Assembly (NCBI GenBank): GCA_964570565.1
Contig: CAZMYT010000005.1
Span: forward strand, 62,001-126,000
Direction: 5' to 3'
DNA: 64,000 nucleotides
DNA from: W0P28-013 sp964570565
GTDB taxonomy: Bacteria > Bacteroidota > Bacteroidia > Bacteroidales > Paludibacteraceae
Below, piece by piece: positions 1-8,592 of this stretch. How positions within the stretch are numbered: the stretch's first letter is position 1; the number at the start of each line of letters is the position of its first letter. A program made the translations under genes and the position numbers. The notes beneath the pieces are model-generated. The model ran no database searches and was not told where the DNA came from. It saw nothing but the letters and a program-made list of their open reading frames with translations.

Positions 1-465
1 AGCTGCTCCATCGCCAGTAAGAATATTTCCCCAGTTTCCTTGACAATCGATAAGTAAGTTTTTTTGGCCTAAATTCACCAACGCATCGCCAATAGAAGCG
101 TCGCCATGTGGGTGAAATTGCATGGTGTGACCCACAATGTTGGCCACTTTATTGTAACGCCCATCATCAAGGCGCTTCATGGAATGTAAAACGCGGCGTT
201 GAACAGGTTTTAAACCATCGTTGATGTGTGGAATGGCACGTTCAAGATTGACATACGAGGCATAATCTAGAAACCAAGTTTGGTACATACCAGACAAATG
301 ATACTTTGCTTTTTTATCTTGCAAATCGGGTAACTTATAGTCAGAATGACCAGCTACATTTTCCGCAATTTCTTCTGCTACTACGTCTGTTTCATTGAGG
401 TTCGTAGCGTCAGAAAGTTCCATTTCGTCGTCTGATGTTTGTGGGTTTGTAATTTCTTTAGACAT
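1..465 (-). CDS. parC: DNA topoisomerase IV subunit A, N-terminal part
   Basis: Read on the minus strand from the ATG at 465, this frame stays open for 155 codons to the window edge, so the gene is partial and continues outside the window. After an acidic, variable start of about 55 residues comes the type IIA topoisomerase A-subunit domain: DGLKPVQRRVLHSMKR, then FHPHGDASIGDALV, GQGNWGNI-like sequence and GDGAA at the edge. The active-site tyrosine would follow just beyond. The wording (LHSMKRLDDGRYNKVANIVGH) fits the Bacteroidota ParC-like A subunit rather than GyrA, by recollection of the families. It would decatenate daughter chromosomes with ParE. A TATCTTTG -7 box lies 33 bases upstream. 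GyrA is the alternative, less likely. Confidence 0.9.
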   Translation of the reverse strand, partial: MSKEITNPQTSDDEMELSDATNLNETDVVAEEIAENVAGHSDYKLPDLQDKKAKYHLSGMYQTWFLDYASYVNLERAIPHINDGLKPVQRRVLHSMKRLDDGRYNKVANIVGHTMQFHPHGDASIGDALVNLGQKNLLIDCQGNWGNILTGDGAA

Positions 466-497
466 ATATGAGGACAGTTATTTTTTCTGTTAACGTG

Positions 498-505
498 CAA
501 AGATA
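498..505 (-). promoter_or_regulatory. -7 promoter box for parC
   Basis: TATCTTTG on the minus strand matches the Bacteroidota -7 consensus TAnnTTTG and lies 33 bases before the parC ATG. No clear TTTG -33 box is seen. Confidence 0.6.
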
Positions 506-597
506 CAAAAAACCGTTGAATTTAGTGAAATAAAATTATCAACATTTTTAAAGAAATTAATTCCCCCGATTAAAAGGTCTATTTTAGATAAAAAGTG

Positions 598-605
598 TAT
601 CTTTG
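598..605 (+). promoter_or_regulatory. -7 promoter box for the THUMP-like methyltransferase
   Basis: TATCTTTG followed by C, a perfect Bacteroidota -7 box, 20 bases before the ATG at 626. The leader would be very short. Confidence 0.6.
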
Positions 606-625
606 CACTTCTTGATTAAGCACTT

Positions 626-1792
626 ATGGATCTATTAACACAACAGTTTGTTGAACAGCATCTTTCTGACGATGTGCATGTATTAGCTTTAAAAACAGCG
701 CCACAAGGTGTTGATATATCTATGGCCCTACAACAAATTGCAGCGCGTCAGTTATTGGCAAAAAAAGTGCCTACTTGGGCTAAAAATTCACAACTGCACT
801 TCCCTCCTCATTTGTCTTTAGAACAGTGCTCTTCCGAAGAAACAGCGCGTTACAAAGCCTCGTTAGTTTCTGGGAATAAGTTGGTTGACCTTACGGGTGG
901 TATGGGTGTAGATTGTTATTTTTTGTCACAGCAATTTCAATCAACGGCTTACGTCGAAACATTACCTCATTTAGTAGAATTAGCAAACCATAATTTCGCC
1001 ATTTTAAACCCCAAAGTGGAGGTTTATAACGATGATGCAGAAGCATTTCTCAAACAAATGCCGCCTGTGGATGTTATTTATATTGATCCTGCACGACGCG
1101 ACACTAAAGGGCAAAAAACCGTGTCGATACACGATTGTACGCCCGATGTGAGTTTCTTACAACAAGCTCTATTAGAAAAAGCGCATCAAGTGTTGATTAA
1201 ATTATCGCCCATGCTAGATATTTCATTAGCATTAAGCGATTTACAGCATGTAAAATCAGTACATGTGGTTTCTGTAGGCAATGAATGTAAAGAGTTGCTA
1301 TTTTTGTTGGAGCGAAATTATACCGATGAAACGACCATTTATGCAGTCAATTTACCACAGAAAAATCAAACGCCTTTTGCATTTACTTTCTCTCAAGAAA
1401 AGTCTTTAGCTATTGAGTACACAACCGAACCTATAAGCTATTTGTACGAGCCACATGCGGCTTTATTAAAAGCTGGTGCGTTCAAGCTCATTACGGCTCA
1501 ATATCCAGTAAAAAAGCTCCATATAAACAGCCATTTATACACATCAAAGGAGTTAATTGGTGATTTTCCTGGACGCACCTTCAAAATTCTGAATTGGGCT
1601 CCTTTTAATAAACAAATAGGGAAAGGATTGTTGGCTGGAATGACACAAGCAAATATGACTGTGCGTAATTTTCCCTTGTCTGTAAATGAATTACGTCAAA
1701 AATTGCGGTTGAAAGATGGCGGTGACTTCTATCTGTTTGCTACCACGCTTGCAGATAATCAAAAAGTGCTTATTTTGTGTGAAAAGTGTTGA
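626..1792 (+). CDS. Class I SAM-dependent methyltransferase with THUMP-like domain
   Basis: A 388-residue protein, probably an RNA methyltransferase of the Bacteroidota THUMP-like family. The SAM-binding motif I is LVDLTGGMGVDCYF near residue 87, and a DPARR sequence near residue 154 sits where the catalytic motif IV is found. The last 80 residues (KILNWAPFNKQIGKG, then LRLKDGGDFYLF) match the THUMP-like C-terminal domain as I recall it. The substrate is not known to me. The ATG at 626 directly follows a good promoter, so the start is secure. It is transcribed alone and converges on the helicase-nuclease gene with one base between the stop codons; no terminator is visible there. Confidence 0.8.
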   Translation: MDLLTQQFVEQHLSDDVHVLALKTAPQGVDISMALQQIAARQLLAKKVPTWAKNSQLHFPPHLSLEQCSSEETARYKASLVSGNKLVDLTGGMGVDCYFLSQQFQSTAYVETLPHLVELANHNFAILNPKVEVYNDDAEAFLKQMPPVDVIYIDPARRDTKGQKTVSIHDCTPDVSFLQQALLEKAHQVLIKLSPMLDISLALSDLQHVKSVHVVSVGNECKELLFLLERNYTDETTIYAVNLPQKNQTPFAFTFSQEKSLAIEYTTEPISYLYEPHAALLKAGAFKLITAQYPVKKLHINSHLYTSKELIGDFPGRTFKILNWAPFNKQIGKGLLAGMTQANMTVRNFPLSVNELRQKLRLKDGGDFYLFATTLADNQKVLILCEKC

Positions 1793-1793
1793 T

Positions 1794-4700
1794 TTAGACA
1801 CTCTCAATTTCGCCTAACGTCGCATATAGGATGTAACCTGTAGCTTCATATCCCATTTCGCCAATTAACCGTAAGTAATTCTCCAATTGACGTTTATATT
1901 TTGGTTCTTTTTGTTGACCGAATTTATAATCTACCACAATCACTTGTTTATCTTTCATCATCAATCGGTCAGGGCGATAAGAGTCTCCTTTGGGCGTTAT
2001 TATTTCGGCTTCATTCAGCACTTTATAATTTCCCGAGAACCACTCTTTGACTTGTGGAATCTCAAACAAACGCTGTAATGTTTGGTGTATTTCTGTTACC
2101 TCATTTTGTTTTATTTCACCGGCTAAAACAGCTTTTTTCAAGATGTTATCAAGATCATCTAAAGTAGTTATTTGACTCAATAAATGGTGCATTAATAAGC
2201 CATTTTGACGCTCACTGCCACTGTCGTTTAAATTGTAACGCAATTTTATCCGACTCGTTATCGACACCGAATCGTAACTTAGATTTAGATTACCAATTGG
2301 GCTCACTTTTTTATCATTTTTGAGTGGTAATAACTCACCAATAACCACATCATCGGTGGAACCATAAGCTGATAATGGTAATGTCATGGTCGGTTCTAAA
2401 TCTGTTGAATTAGGCTGCGTAAAAACATATTGTAGCACTTCGGCAATAGTTTGATTTTTAAGCTCTTTTTCGGCTTTGGGAGCCATAATAATCAATTCAT
2501 TTTCAGCTCTAGTAAACGCTACATAGGTCATATTGAGCGTATCAATGTAACATTTTAGTTTTTCACTCCAGTAGTAATCCGCAAAAATGGTATCCTTTAG
2601 TTTTTGATTGTAGTTTACAGGAATGATGGGCAATTGAGCGAATGGCTGTTGATGAGGTTGAGGTTTACACCATAACACCGAACGAGAACCAGGGCTTGTT
2701 TTATCCAAACTCCAATTGCAGAAAGGAATAATAACAGCTTTAAATTCAAGTCCTTTCGATTTATGTATGGTCATAATTCGAATGGCATCCTGCGTTTCGG
2801 AAGCGGCTAAAAATTTCTTATGCGAAAATTCGTCCCAGTAACTCAAAAAGCCGTTTATATCGGCATTTTCGGTACTAGCAAATTGGTAAATTTCGTCCTG
2901 AAAGGCTTGTAAAAATACCACATTATGAGCATCTTCATGTAGATTGAGTAGCTGTATCAAACCTTCGGTTAATTGAAACAGTGGCTCGTTTTTCAGACGT
3001 TGTAAGGTGTCGTGTTGAGCGCCAAACACCCGTTCACTCCACGCTTCCGCCGTTTCATTATCCACAAAATGGAGTTTTTTAGCTGTTTTTTGATACAATA
3101 ATTCGATGAGAGTGCGGTTTACTTTGTCCTCTGGAGTGACAAAATAACGCATAATAGCAACCAATAATTTTACATTTAAATCATTAGCAATCAATAACGC
3201 TTCGTTAGAGATAATGTCGTACTGTTTGCCTTCGCAATTCAATAAAAAATTGGCTATTTGAGTGGCTTCTGCATTGCGTCCCACCAAAATGGTGATGTCG
3301 CCTTGTGCGTAGCCTTGAGCCATCAATTGATCTATCGTTTCAGGAAGACGTTCTAACGCTTTTTCTTGCCAACTCAGCTGCTTTTCTTTGTCTGCCGTGA
3401 TAAAATGTACAGCTACTCTGCCTTCAATAGATTTATGGACCTTTTGTAAGGCATCTTTGTAAATTTCGGTCAAGGTAGATTGACTAGCTTCATTTTCAAA
3501 ATGGGTGGCTAACAGTTTGGTGGCTAATTGAAAAAAGGTATTGTTGAATAAAACAACGTTTTGGGCACTACGCCAGTTGGTGTCAAGTGTTGTTTTTGCT
3601 ACATTTCCTTGAAAAGCTGCTTCTACGCCATTTTGCAGCAAACTCCAATCGGAATTACGAAACCGATAAATGCTCTGTTTTACGTCGCCAACGACCAAAT
3701 TTTGGTGGTTTTCGGCCACACTATTTTTTAGAAGTGGTTGAAAATTATTCCATTGTAACTGCGATGTATCCTGAAACTCATCCATCATGTAATGGTGAAT
3801 ATTAACCCCCGTTTTTTCGTACACAAATGGCGCATCACAGCCTTCCATAATACGATTTAGAAATTCAGTGGTGCTACTGATGAGCACGGTATTATTTTCG
3901 TCGCAATACCGTTTTATATGTGCCCCAATATCCGATAAAATACCTAACATATAGAGGTGATTCATCGCTACTTTCGCCGACAAATAGTAAGTTCTATCTA
4001 CTTCTGCTAAACGTTTTGCGCAGCGCTCCAATCCATTATGAAAAGCCGATTCTATCGCTGGTTTTAGCGGTGATGTTTTTGTGTACCATTTTGTAACATC
4101 GTCGGCAGCTTTGATAAAGGTATCAGTTACTTGAAATTCTTTATCTTTTAATTTCGTAATATCAAAATAAGAGATAAAACCATTTGAGCCACGTGAAAAA
4201 TCAGAAAAAGTCAAACCTTGTTGCTGAATGATTGCACAAGCCTCGTCGCAAACCGTCCTCATTTCTTCCTCAAAAGAGTCGACAATATGGCGTAATGCGC
4301 TTTTGTACTCTTTTAAAAATGTTTTATCGTGCAATTGTTCATTTATGAGCGATAAATTTTGGAGATAAGATTCTTTGAAAATTTCTTGCCCTAATTGGTT
4401 AATATTTTTCGATACATTCCACGATTTACTCTCTTTTAGCTGATCTTCGGCATAAGCGGTAAGCCACATCAATAACGATCGATTTTCGGGCTTATCAAGC
4501 TCAAATAACATGGTATCAATGGCATTTTGTAGAACCTTTTCTTTGTCTAATTCTACCGAAAAATTTCCTTGTAAACCTATTTCACGTGTAAAAGCACGTA
4601 CTATTTGTTGGAAAAATTTATCAATAGTGCTCACATTAAAGCCGCTATAATCGTGTAATAAATCGGCTAAAAATTCGGTGGCCTGAAGTTGTATCGCTTG

Positions 4701-4973
4701 ATTGGTTAAATGAGGAAAATCACGCTGTAAATCGCTCAAAAACGGCGACGTGTCGGTAGTCGATAATTGGAATAGTTCACTCACAATACGACGTTTCATT
4801 TCGTCGGTGGCTTTATTGGTAAACGTTACCGCCAACGTATTACGGTGTGGGTGTTTCTCCGCCGCATGTTGAAATAACAGTGCGATATAAGCATACGACA
4901 AACGGTAGGTTTTACCCGAACCTGCCGATGCTTTATACAGTTGAATAGTTTGATTATGAGGTGTGTGAACCAT
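1794..4973 (-). CDS. UvrD-family helicase with C-terminal RecB-like nuclease (AddA-like)
   Basis: About 1059 residues. The superfamily 1 helicase motifs appear in order: Walker A ASAGSGKT at 15-22, TFTNKAT near 48, Walker B DEFQDT near 396, GDVKQSIYRF near 428, TNWRS, MTIHKSKGLEF near 732 and YVAFTRA. The C-terminus has a PD-(D/E)XK nuclease (YRPDRL, then VVDYKFG near 1011), as in AddA/RecB. It should process double-strand DNA ends for recombination. A TTG three codons upstream (4982) is an alternative start, but the promoter box ends only 9 bases before it, so the ATG at 4973 is preferred. AddB-like partners are often adjacent in this phylum, but none is visible in this window. Confidence 0.85.
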   Translation of the reverse strand: MVHTPHNQTIQLYKASAGSGKTYRLSYAYIALLFQHAAEKHPHRNTLAVTFTNKATDEMKRRIVSELFQLSTTDTSPFLSDLQRDFPHLTNQAIQLQATEFLADLLHDYSGFNVSTIDKFFQQIVRAFTREIGLQGNFSVELDKEKVLQNAIDTMLFELDKPENRSLLMWLTAYAEDQLKESKSWNVSKNINQLGQEIFKESYLQNLSLINEQLHDKTFLKEYKSALRHIVDSFEEEMRTVCDEACAIIQQQGLTFSDFSRGSNGFISYFDITKLKDKEFQVTDTFIKAADDVTKWYTKTSPLKPAIESAFHNGLERCAKRLAEVDRTYYLSAKVAMNHLYMLGILSDIGAHIKRYCDENNTVLISSTTEFLNRIMEGCDAPFVYEKTGVNIHHYMMDEFQDTSQLQWNNFQPLLKNSVAENHQNLVVGDVKQSIYRFRNSDWSLLQNGVEAAFQGNVAKTTLDTNWRSAQNVVLFNNTFFQLATKLLATHFENEASQSTLTEIYKDALQKVHKSIEGRVAVHFITADKEKQLSWQEKALERLPETIDQLMAQGYAQGDITILVGRNAEATQIANFLLNCEGKQYDIISNEALLIANDLNVKLLVAIMRYFVTPEDKVNRTLIELLYQKTAKKLHFVDNETAEAWSERVFGAQHDTLQRLKNEPLFQLTEGLIQLLNLHEDAHNVVFLQAFQDEIYQFASTENADINGFLSYWDEFSHKKFLAASETQDAIRIMTIHKSKGLEFKAVIIPFCNWSLDKTSPGSRSVLWCKPQPHQQPFAQLPIIPVNYNQKLKDTIFADYYWSEKLKCYIDTLNMTYVAFTRAENELIIMAPKAEKELKNQTIAEVLQYVFTQPNSTDLEPTMTLPLSAYGSTDDVVIGELLPLKNDKKVSPIGNLNLSYDSVSITSRIKLRYNLNDSGSERQNGLLMHHLLSQITTLDDLDNILKKAVLAGEIKQNEVTEIHQTLQRLFEIPQVKEWFSGNYKVLNEAEIITPKGDSYRPDRLMMKDKQVIVVDYKFGQQKEPKYKRQLENYLRLIGEMGYEATGYILYATLGEIESV

Positions 4974-4990
4974 TGGACCCAAATTTTGAA

Positions 4991-4998
4991 CAAAGATA
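4991..4998 (-). promoter_or_regulatory. -7 promoter box for the AddA-like gene
   Basis: TATCTTTG on the minus strand, 17 bases before the ATG at 4973, implying a leader of only about 10 bases. This argues against the TTG start at 4982. Confidence 0.6.
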
Positions 4999-5129
4999 AG
5001 AATTTATTAGGAATTTTGAGGCACTATTTATCTTTTTTATTCCTTTATTGGAGGTTTAATTGTTTTGAAATAGGCATTTTGGTTTTGAAAATGAAATTTA
5101 ATAAAATAATGTTTTAAAGATTTTTTACT

Positions 5130-5156
5130 CTCGCAATATTGCATTAAATTTGCGAG
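5130..5156. repeat. Inverted repeat overlapping the glycosyltransferase promoter
   Basis: CTCGCAA at 5130-5136 and TTGCGAG at 5150-5156 are perfect 7-base inverted arms with a 13-base spacer. The right arm overlaps the -7 box at 5145-5152, which is a typical position for a repressor site. No regulator is identified. Confidence 0.4.
5145..5152 (+). promoter_or_regulatory. -7 promoter box for the glycosyltransferase
   Basis: TAAATTTG matches TAnnTTTG and lies 36 bases before the ATG at 5189. The T-run at 5121-5126 is in the -33 region but is not a full TTTG. Confidence 0.55.
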
Positions 5157-5188
5157 TTCAAAAGTATTAAACCTAATAAATAGGCAAC

Positions 5189-5935
5189 ATGTCAGATTCC
5201 ATTGTCATCATTCCGACCTACAACGAGAAAGAGAACATCGAAAAGATGATTCGAACCGTATTTGCACTACCTAAAGTATTCGATATCCTCATTATTGATG
5301 ATGGTTCGCCAGACGGTACCGCTTTGATTGTGAAACAATTGCAAACTGAATTTCCAGACAAATTGCATTTGGTAGAACGTACTGGTAAATTAGGATTAGG
5401 CACGGCTTATATTGCCGGCTTTAAATGGGTTTTAGAACGTGATTATCAATTTGTGTTCGAAATGGACGCCGATTTTTCGCATCCTGTCGATAAATTATTG
5501 GATATGTACGAAGTTTGCGCCCATCAAGGCGTAGATATGGCTATTGGTTCGCGTTATGTTGGCAATGTGGTAAATGTAGTCAATTGGCCTATTGGACGCG
5601 TTCTTATGTCCTATTATGCTTCTAAATATGTACAGTTTATCACAGGTTTAACCGTAGCTGATACAACGGCTGGTTTTGCTTGCTATCGCCGCGAAGTATT
5701 GGAGACTATTGAGTTTGATAAAATTCGCTTCAAAGGCTATGCTTTCCAAATAGAAATGAAATTTACAGCCTATAAATGCGGATTCACACTGCGCGAAGTG
5801 CCTATCGTATTTATTAACCGTGTAGAAGGCACTTCCAAAATGAGTGGTGGCATCTTTAGTGAAGCCTTGTTTGGTGTGATTAAACTAAAACTAAATAGCT
5901 GGTTCCGTACCTATCCTCAAAAAAAACAGCACTGA
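5189..5935 (+). CDS. Polyprenol monophosphomannose synthase-like family 2 glycosyltransferase
   Basis: A 248-residue soluble GT-A enzyme of the dolichol-phosphate mannosyltransferase type. It would transfer mannose or a similar sugar from GDP-sugar to a polyprenyl phosphate at the cytoplasmic membrane face. Visible motifs are IPTYNE at 8-13, the nucleotide-binding DDGSPDGT from 37, the DxD-bearing EMDADFSH at 91-98 and the late RVEGTSKMSGG. Length fits catalytic-domain-only bacterial members that lack C-terminal membrane helices. It is a single-gene unit between its own promoter and a terminator at 5950. The exact sugar cannot be told from sequence. Confidence 0.85.
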   Translation: MSDSIVIIPTYNEKENIEKMIRTVFALPKVFDILIIDDGSPDGTALIVKQLQTEFPDKLHLVERTGKLGLGTAYIAGFKWVLERDYQFVFEMDADFSHPVDKLLDMYEVCAHQGVDMAIGSRYVGNVVNVVNWPIGRVLMSYYASKYVQFITGLTVADTTAGFACYRREVLETIEFDKIRFKGYAFQIEMKFTAYKCGFTLREVPIVFINRVEGTSKMSGGIFSEALFGVIKLKLNSWFRTYPQKKQH

Positions 5936-5949
5936 AGTGCTCATAAATA

Positions 5950-6000
5950 GCTAAAAAGTGGTAAGTATCAGTTGGATATTTACCACTTTTAGCATTTTTA
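5950..6000 (+). terminator. Terminator after the glycosyltransferase gene
   Basis: A long hairpin pairs GCTAAAAAGTGGTAA (5950-5964) with TTACCACTTTTAGC (5980-5993), with one bulged A, followed by ATTTTTA. The T-run merges into the prfB promoter. Confidence 0.7.
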
Positions 6001-6006
6001 TATTTG
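5999..6006 (+). promoter_or_regulatory. -7 promoter box for prfB
   Basis: TATATTTG followed by C, 38 bases before the prfB ATG and directly after the upstream terminator. Confidence 0.6.
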
Positions 6007-6044
6007 CTTTTTAAAACTAAAAACTCTAATTATTAATTCATTAT

Positions 6045-7160
6045 ATGGTAACAGCAGAACAAATTAAATCGTTATTCGATCGTGTAGATGCCTTACGTAA
6101 ATACCTGGACATCGAAACAAAAATAGTACAATTACAAGAAGAAGAATTAAAAACGCAGGCTCCTGAATTTTGGCTCGATCAGAAACGTGCTGAAGAACAA
6201 ATGAAAAAGGTCAAAGGCATTAAATACTGGATTTCGGGCTACAACGATGTAAAATCGTGTGTGGAAGAACTTCAGTTGGCGTTCGATTTTTACAAAGAAG
6301 AAGCCATGACAGAAGATGAAGTAGACGCCGTTTATGAGAAAAGTACCATTTTAGTAGAAGACCTTGAAATGCGTAATATGCTCCGTCGTGAAGAAGATAA
6401 ATTGGGCGCCGTTATTAAAATTGTGGCTGGAGCTGGTGGTACAGAAGCGCAAGATTGGGCTCAAATGCTGATGCGTATGTATATGCGTTATTGCGAAAAT
6501 CATAATTATAAAGTAGAAATATCCAATATTTTGGAAGGCGATGAGGCTGGTATTAAGTCGATTACGTTTCAAGTGGATGGTGAATACGCCTACGGTTATT
6601 TGAAATGTGAAAATGGCGTTCACCGTTTAGTGCGTGTGTCGCCCTATAATGCACAAGGCAAACGTATGACCTCTTTTTCATCTGTATTTGTGGTGCCTTT
6701 AATTGACGATACCATTGAAATTGAAATTAATTTGGCTAATATTTCGTGGGATACGTTCCGTTGTAGTGGCGCTGGAGGTCAAAATGTGAACAAAGTGGAA
6801 TCAGGTGTTCGTCTGCATTATCCGTTTAAAAATCCAGTAACCAACGAAATGGACGAGATTGTGATTGAGAATACGGAAAGTCGTGATCAACCGAAAAATA
6901 AAGAAAACGCCATACGTCTCCTAAAATCACAACTGTACGAACTAGAACTCGAAAAGCGCCGCCAAGAAACGGCTAAAATTGAGGCAGGCAAGAAAAAAAT
7001 TGAATGGGGATCACAAATTCGTTCGTATGTATTCGACGACCGTCGTGTGAAGGATCATCGTACCGATTATCAAACATCTAACGTAGGAGCAGTTATGGAT
7101 GGTAACATCGACGAATTTATTAAAGCCTATTTAATGGAATTTGGCGGGGAAGAGAATTAA
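6045..7160 (+). CDS. prfB: Peptide chain release factor 2
   Basis: A 371-residue class I release factor that recognises UGA/UAA stop codons. The peptidyl-tRNA hydrolysis motif GGQ is at 244-246 within RCSGAGGQNVNKVESGVR. The codon-recognition tripeptide position reads SPY (199-201) in VRVSPYNAQGKRMTSF, where the textbook RF2 motif is SPF; I believe SPY occurs in this phylum. The frame is open from the ATG at 6045. The place where many prfB genes carry the autoregulatory CTT-TGA-C frameshift reads TAC CTG GAC (YLD) in frame, so no programmed frameshift is needed. The lipid kinase gene follows closely and is probably co-transcribed. Confidence 0.95.
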   Translation: MVTAEQIKSLFDRVDALRKYLDIETKIVQLQEEELKTQAPEFWLDQKRAEEQMKKVKGIKYWISGYNDVKSCVEELQLAFDFYKEEAMTEDEVDAVYEKSTILVEDLEMRNMLRREEDKLGAVIKIVAGAGGTEAQDWAQMLMRMYMRYCENHNYKVEISNILEGDEAGIKSITFQVDGEYAYGYLKCENGVHRLVRVSPYNAQGKRMTSFSSVFVVPLIDDTIEIEINLANISWDTFRCSGAGGQNVNKVESGVRLHYPFKNPVTNEMDEIVIENTESRDQPKNKENAIRLLKSQLYELELEKRRQETAKIEAGKKKIEWGSQIRSYVFDDRRVKDHRTDYQTSNVGAVMDGNIDEFIKAYLMEFGGEEN

Positions 7161-7187
7161 ACCATGCGATTAAAAACAGAAAAAAAT

Positions 7188-8066
7188 ATGGAACGCAAAA
7201 AAATAGTATTTATCGTTAATCCAAAGTCGGGAACCTTGGGTAAAACAAATTGGATTGCTATTTCTACTAAATTGTTGGCACAAGAGTTCGACCTTGAATT
7301 TCAATACACCACACATCGTGGACATGCTTGTGAGTTAGCTCAAAAAGCGGCAGCCAACAAAGTAGCTATTGTAGCAGCCGTAGGTGGTGATGGAACCGTT
7401 AACGAAATTGCGAGCGCATTGATTCATAGCGATACAGCGTTAGCCATTCTTCCACTTGGTTCTGGCAATGGATTAGCTCGAGATTTGGGCATTTCTACCC
7501 TGCTGCCGTTTAGCGCTGTAGAAGCTATTAAAAAAGGCAAGACCATACAAATTGATTATGGTACGGCCAACGGTGTTCCATTTTTCTGTACGTGTGGCGT
7601 GGGATTCGACGCACATATTAGTCGTATTTTTGCTACCAATAAAAAACGTGGATTTTGGAATTATGTAATCCTAGCCATTCGTGAGTATTTTCGTTATAAA
7701 CCAGTAGAATGCACACTCGAATATAATGGCAAAATAGAAAAGAAAAAAGCGTTTATTGTGAATTGTGCTAATATTCAACAACTTGGTAATAATGCTTACA
7801 TCGCTCCAAAAGCAGATTATACCGACGGTTTATTAAATGTCACTATTCTCAAACCATTTGGCTTAATTGGCGCTGTACGTTTAGGTACATTTTTATTTTT
7901 AAGACAGATTGACAAAATAAAATATGCCGAAACATTTGAATGTGAACGATTGGTGCTAAACATTCCTACTGACACGCCATTTCATTACGATGGTGAGGCA
8001 GCTAAAGTGCCTAATCGCATAGAAATAGAAGCTGTTAAGCTTGGTTTAAAGGTAATAGTCCCATAA
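7188..8066 (+). CDS. Diacylglycerol kinase family lipid kinase (YegS/BmrU-like)
   Basis: A 292-residue ATP-dependent lipid kinase of the DAGK catalytic family. It carries NPKSG at 11-15, the nucleotide-binding GGDGT at 66-70, LPLGSGNGLARDL near 89-100, a second-domain DGLLNV and the late YDGEA. It may phosphorylate diacylglycerol or another membrane lipid; the substrate is not deducible. An in-frame ATG at 7164 would add eight residues (MRLKTEKN); the ATG at 7188 is preferred because the family's beta-strand and NPKSG motif normally begin within about 12 residues of the start. It lies 27 bases after prfB, with no terminator or promoter between them, suggesting an operon. Confidence 0.85.
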   Translation: MERKKIVFIVNPKSGTLGKTNWIAISTKLLAQEFDLEFQYTTHRGHACELAQKAAANKVAIVAAVGGDGTVNEIASALIHSDTALAILPLGSGNGLARDLGISTLLPFSAVEAIKKGKTIQIDYGTANGVPFFCTCGVGFDAHISRIFATNKKRGFWNYVILAIREYFRYKPVECTLEYNGKIEKKKAFIVNCANIQQLGNNAYIAPKADYTDGLLNVTILKPFGLIGAVRLGTFLFLRQIDKIKYAETFECERLVLNIPTDTPFHYDGEAAKVPNRIEIEAVKLGLKVIVP

Positions 8067-8111
8067 AAATGCCTATTGGTCGATAAATCACCATTTGAAC
8101 GAAATAATTTG

Positions 8112-8119
8112 TATTTTTG
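8112..8119 (+). promoter_or_regulatory. -7 promoter box for the VTC/DUF4956 operon
   Basis: TATTTTTG followed by C, 40 bases before the ATG at 8159. It overlaps the ATG at 8117 that would otherwise extend the first gene, supporting the later start. Confidence 0.55.
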
Positions 8120-8158
8120 CACGCTATCTGTTTTAAAATCGCTATTAAAATTTACTAT

Positions 8159-8578
8159 ATGAAACGTAAACTTCTATTTTTAACCACTTTTTTAACTATG
8201 GCTTTAGTCGCTACCGCTCAACTTAGCCCTGAAACGTTGGCAAAACGTGCAAAACGCAAAAATTTAACCGTGAAAGAATGGAATACCGATGCGAAATCAA
8301 AAACTCGTTGGCTCGATCACTTAACCGTATACGATGAAGAAGGTCGTAAAATCGAGGAAATTGAATATGCTACGTATGGTCAACGCGAACGTATTACATT
8401 TGAATACAATGCGAATGGGAAAATTGAAAAGGAAGTTGTTTACGACGATCGTAACAAACCTATACGCATTCGTAAATATGAATACAATGCCGACGGAACC
8501 AAGAAAAAACAATTTAATTACCTTCCTAGTGGTAAATTAGCTACGGTAAAAGTGTTTGAATACATGTTCTCAGATTAA
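8159..8578 (+). CDS. Small secreted protein of unknown function
   Basis: A 139-residue protein starting with a clear signal peptide (MKRKLLFLTTFLTMALVATAQ). The mature part is charged and has repeated phrases of the type DEEGRKIEEIEY, NANGKIEKEVVY and NADGTKKKQFNY, about 25 residues apart. These resemble the short beta-hairpin repeats of YD/RHS- or YwqK-like proteins. I do not recognise a named family. An in-frame ATG at 8117 would add 14 residues but lies on the promoter. It is the first gene of a four-gene operon with the VTC-domain, DUF4956 and DUF2490 genes, 14 bases before the VTC gene. Confidence 0.7.
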   Translation: MKRKLLFLTTFLTMALVATAQLSPETLAKRAKRKNLTVKEWNTDAKSKTRWLDHLTVYDEEGRKIEEIEYATYGQRERITFEYNANGKIEKEVVYDDRNKPIRIRKYEYNADGTKKKQFNYLPSGKLATVKVFEYMFSD

Positions 8579-8592
8579 ACAGTGTTACTTAC

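Noticed and set aside
6045..6140. Programmed frameshift in prfB
   Set aside because: The frame is open from the ATG and the usual site reads CTG GAC, with no in-frame TGA.
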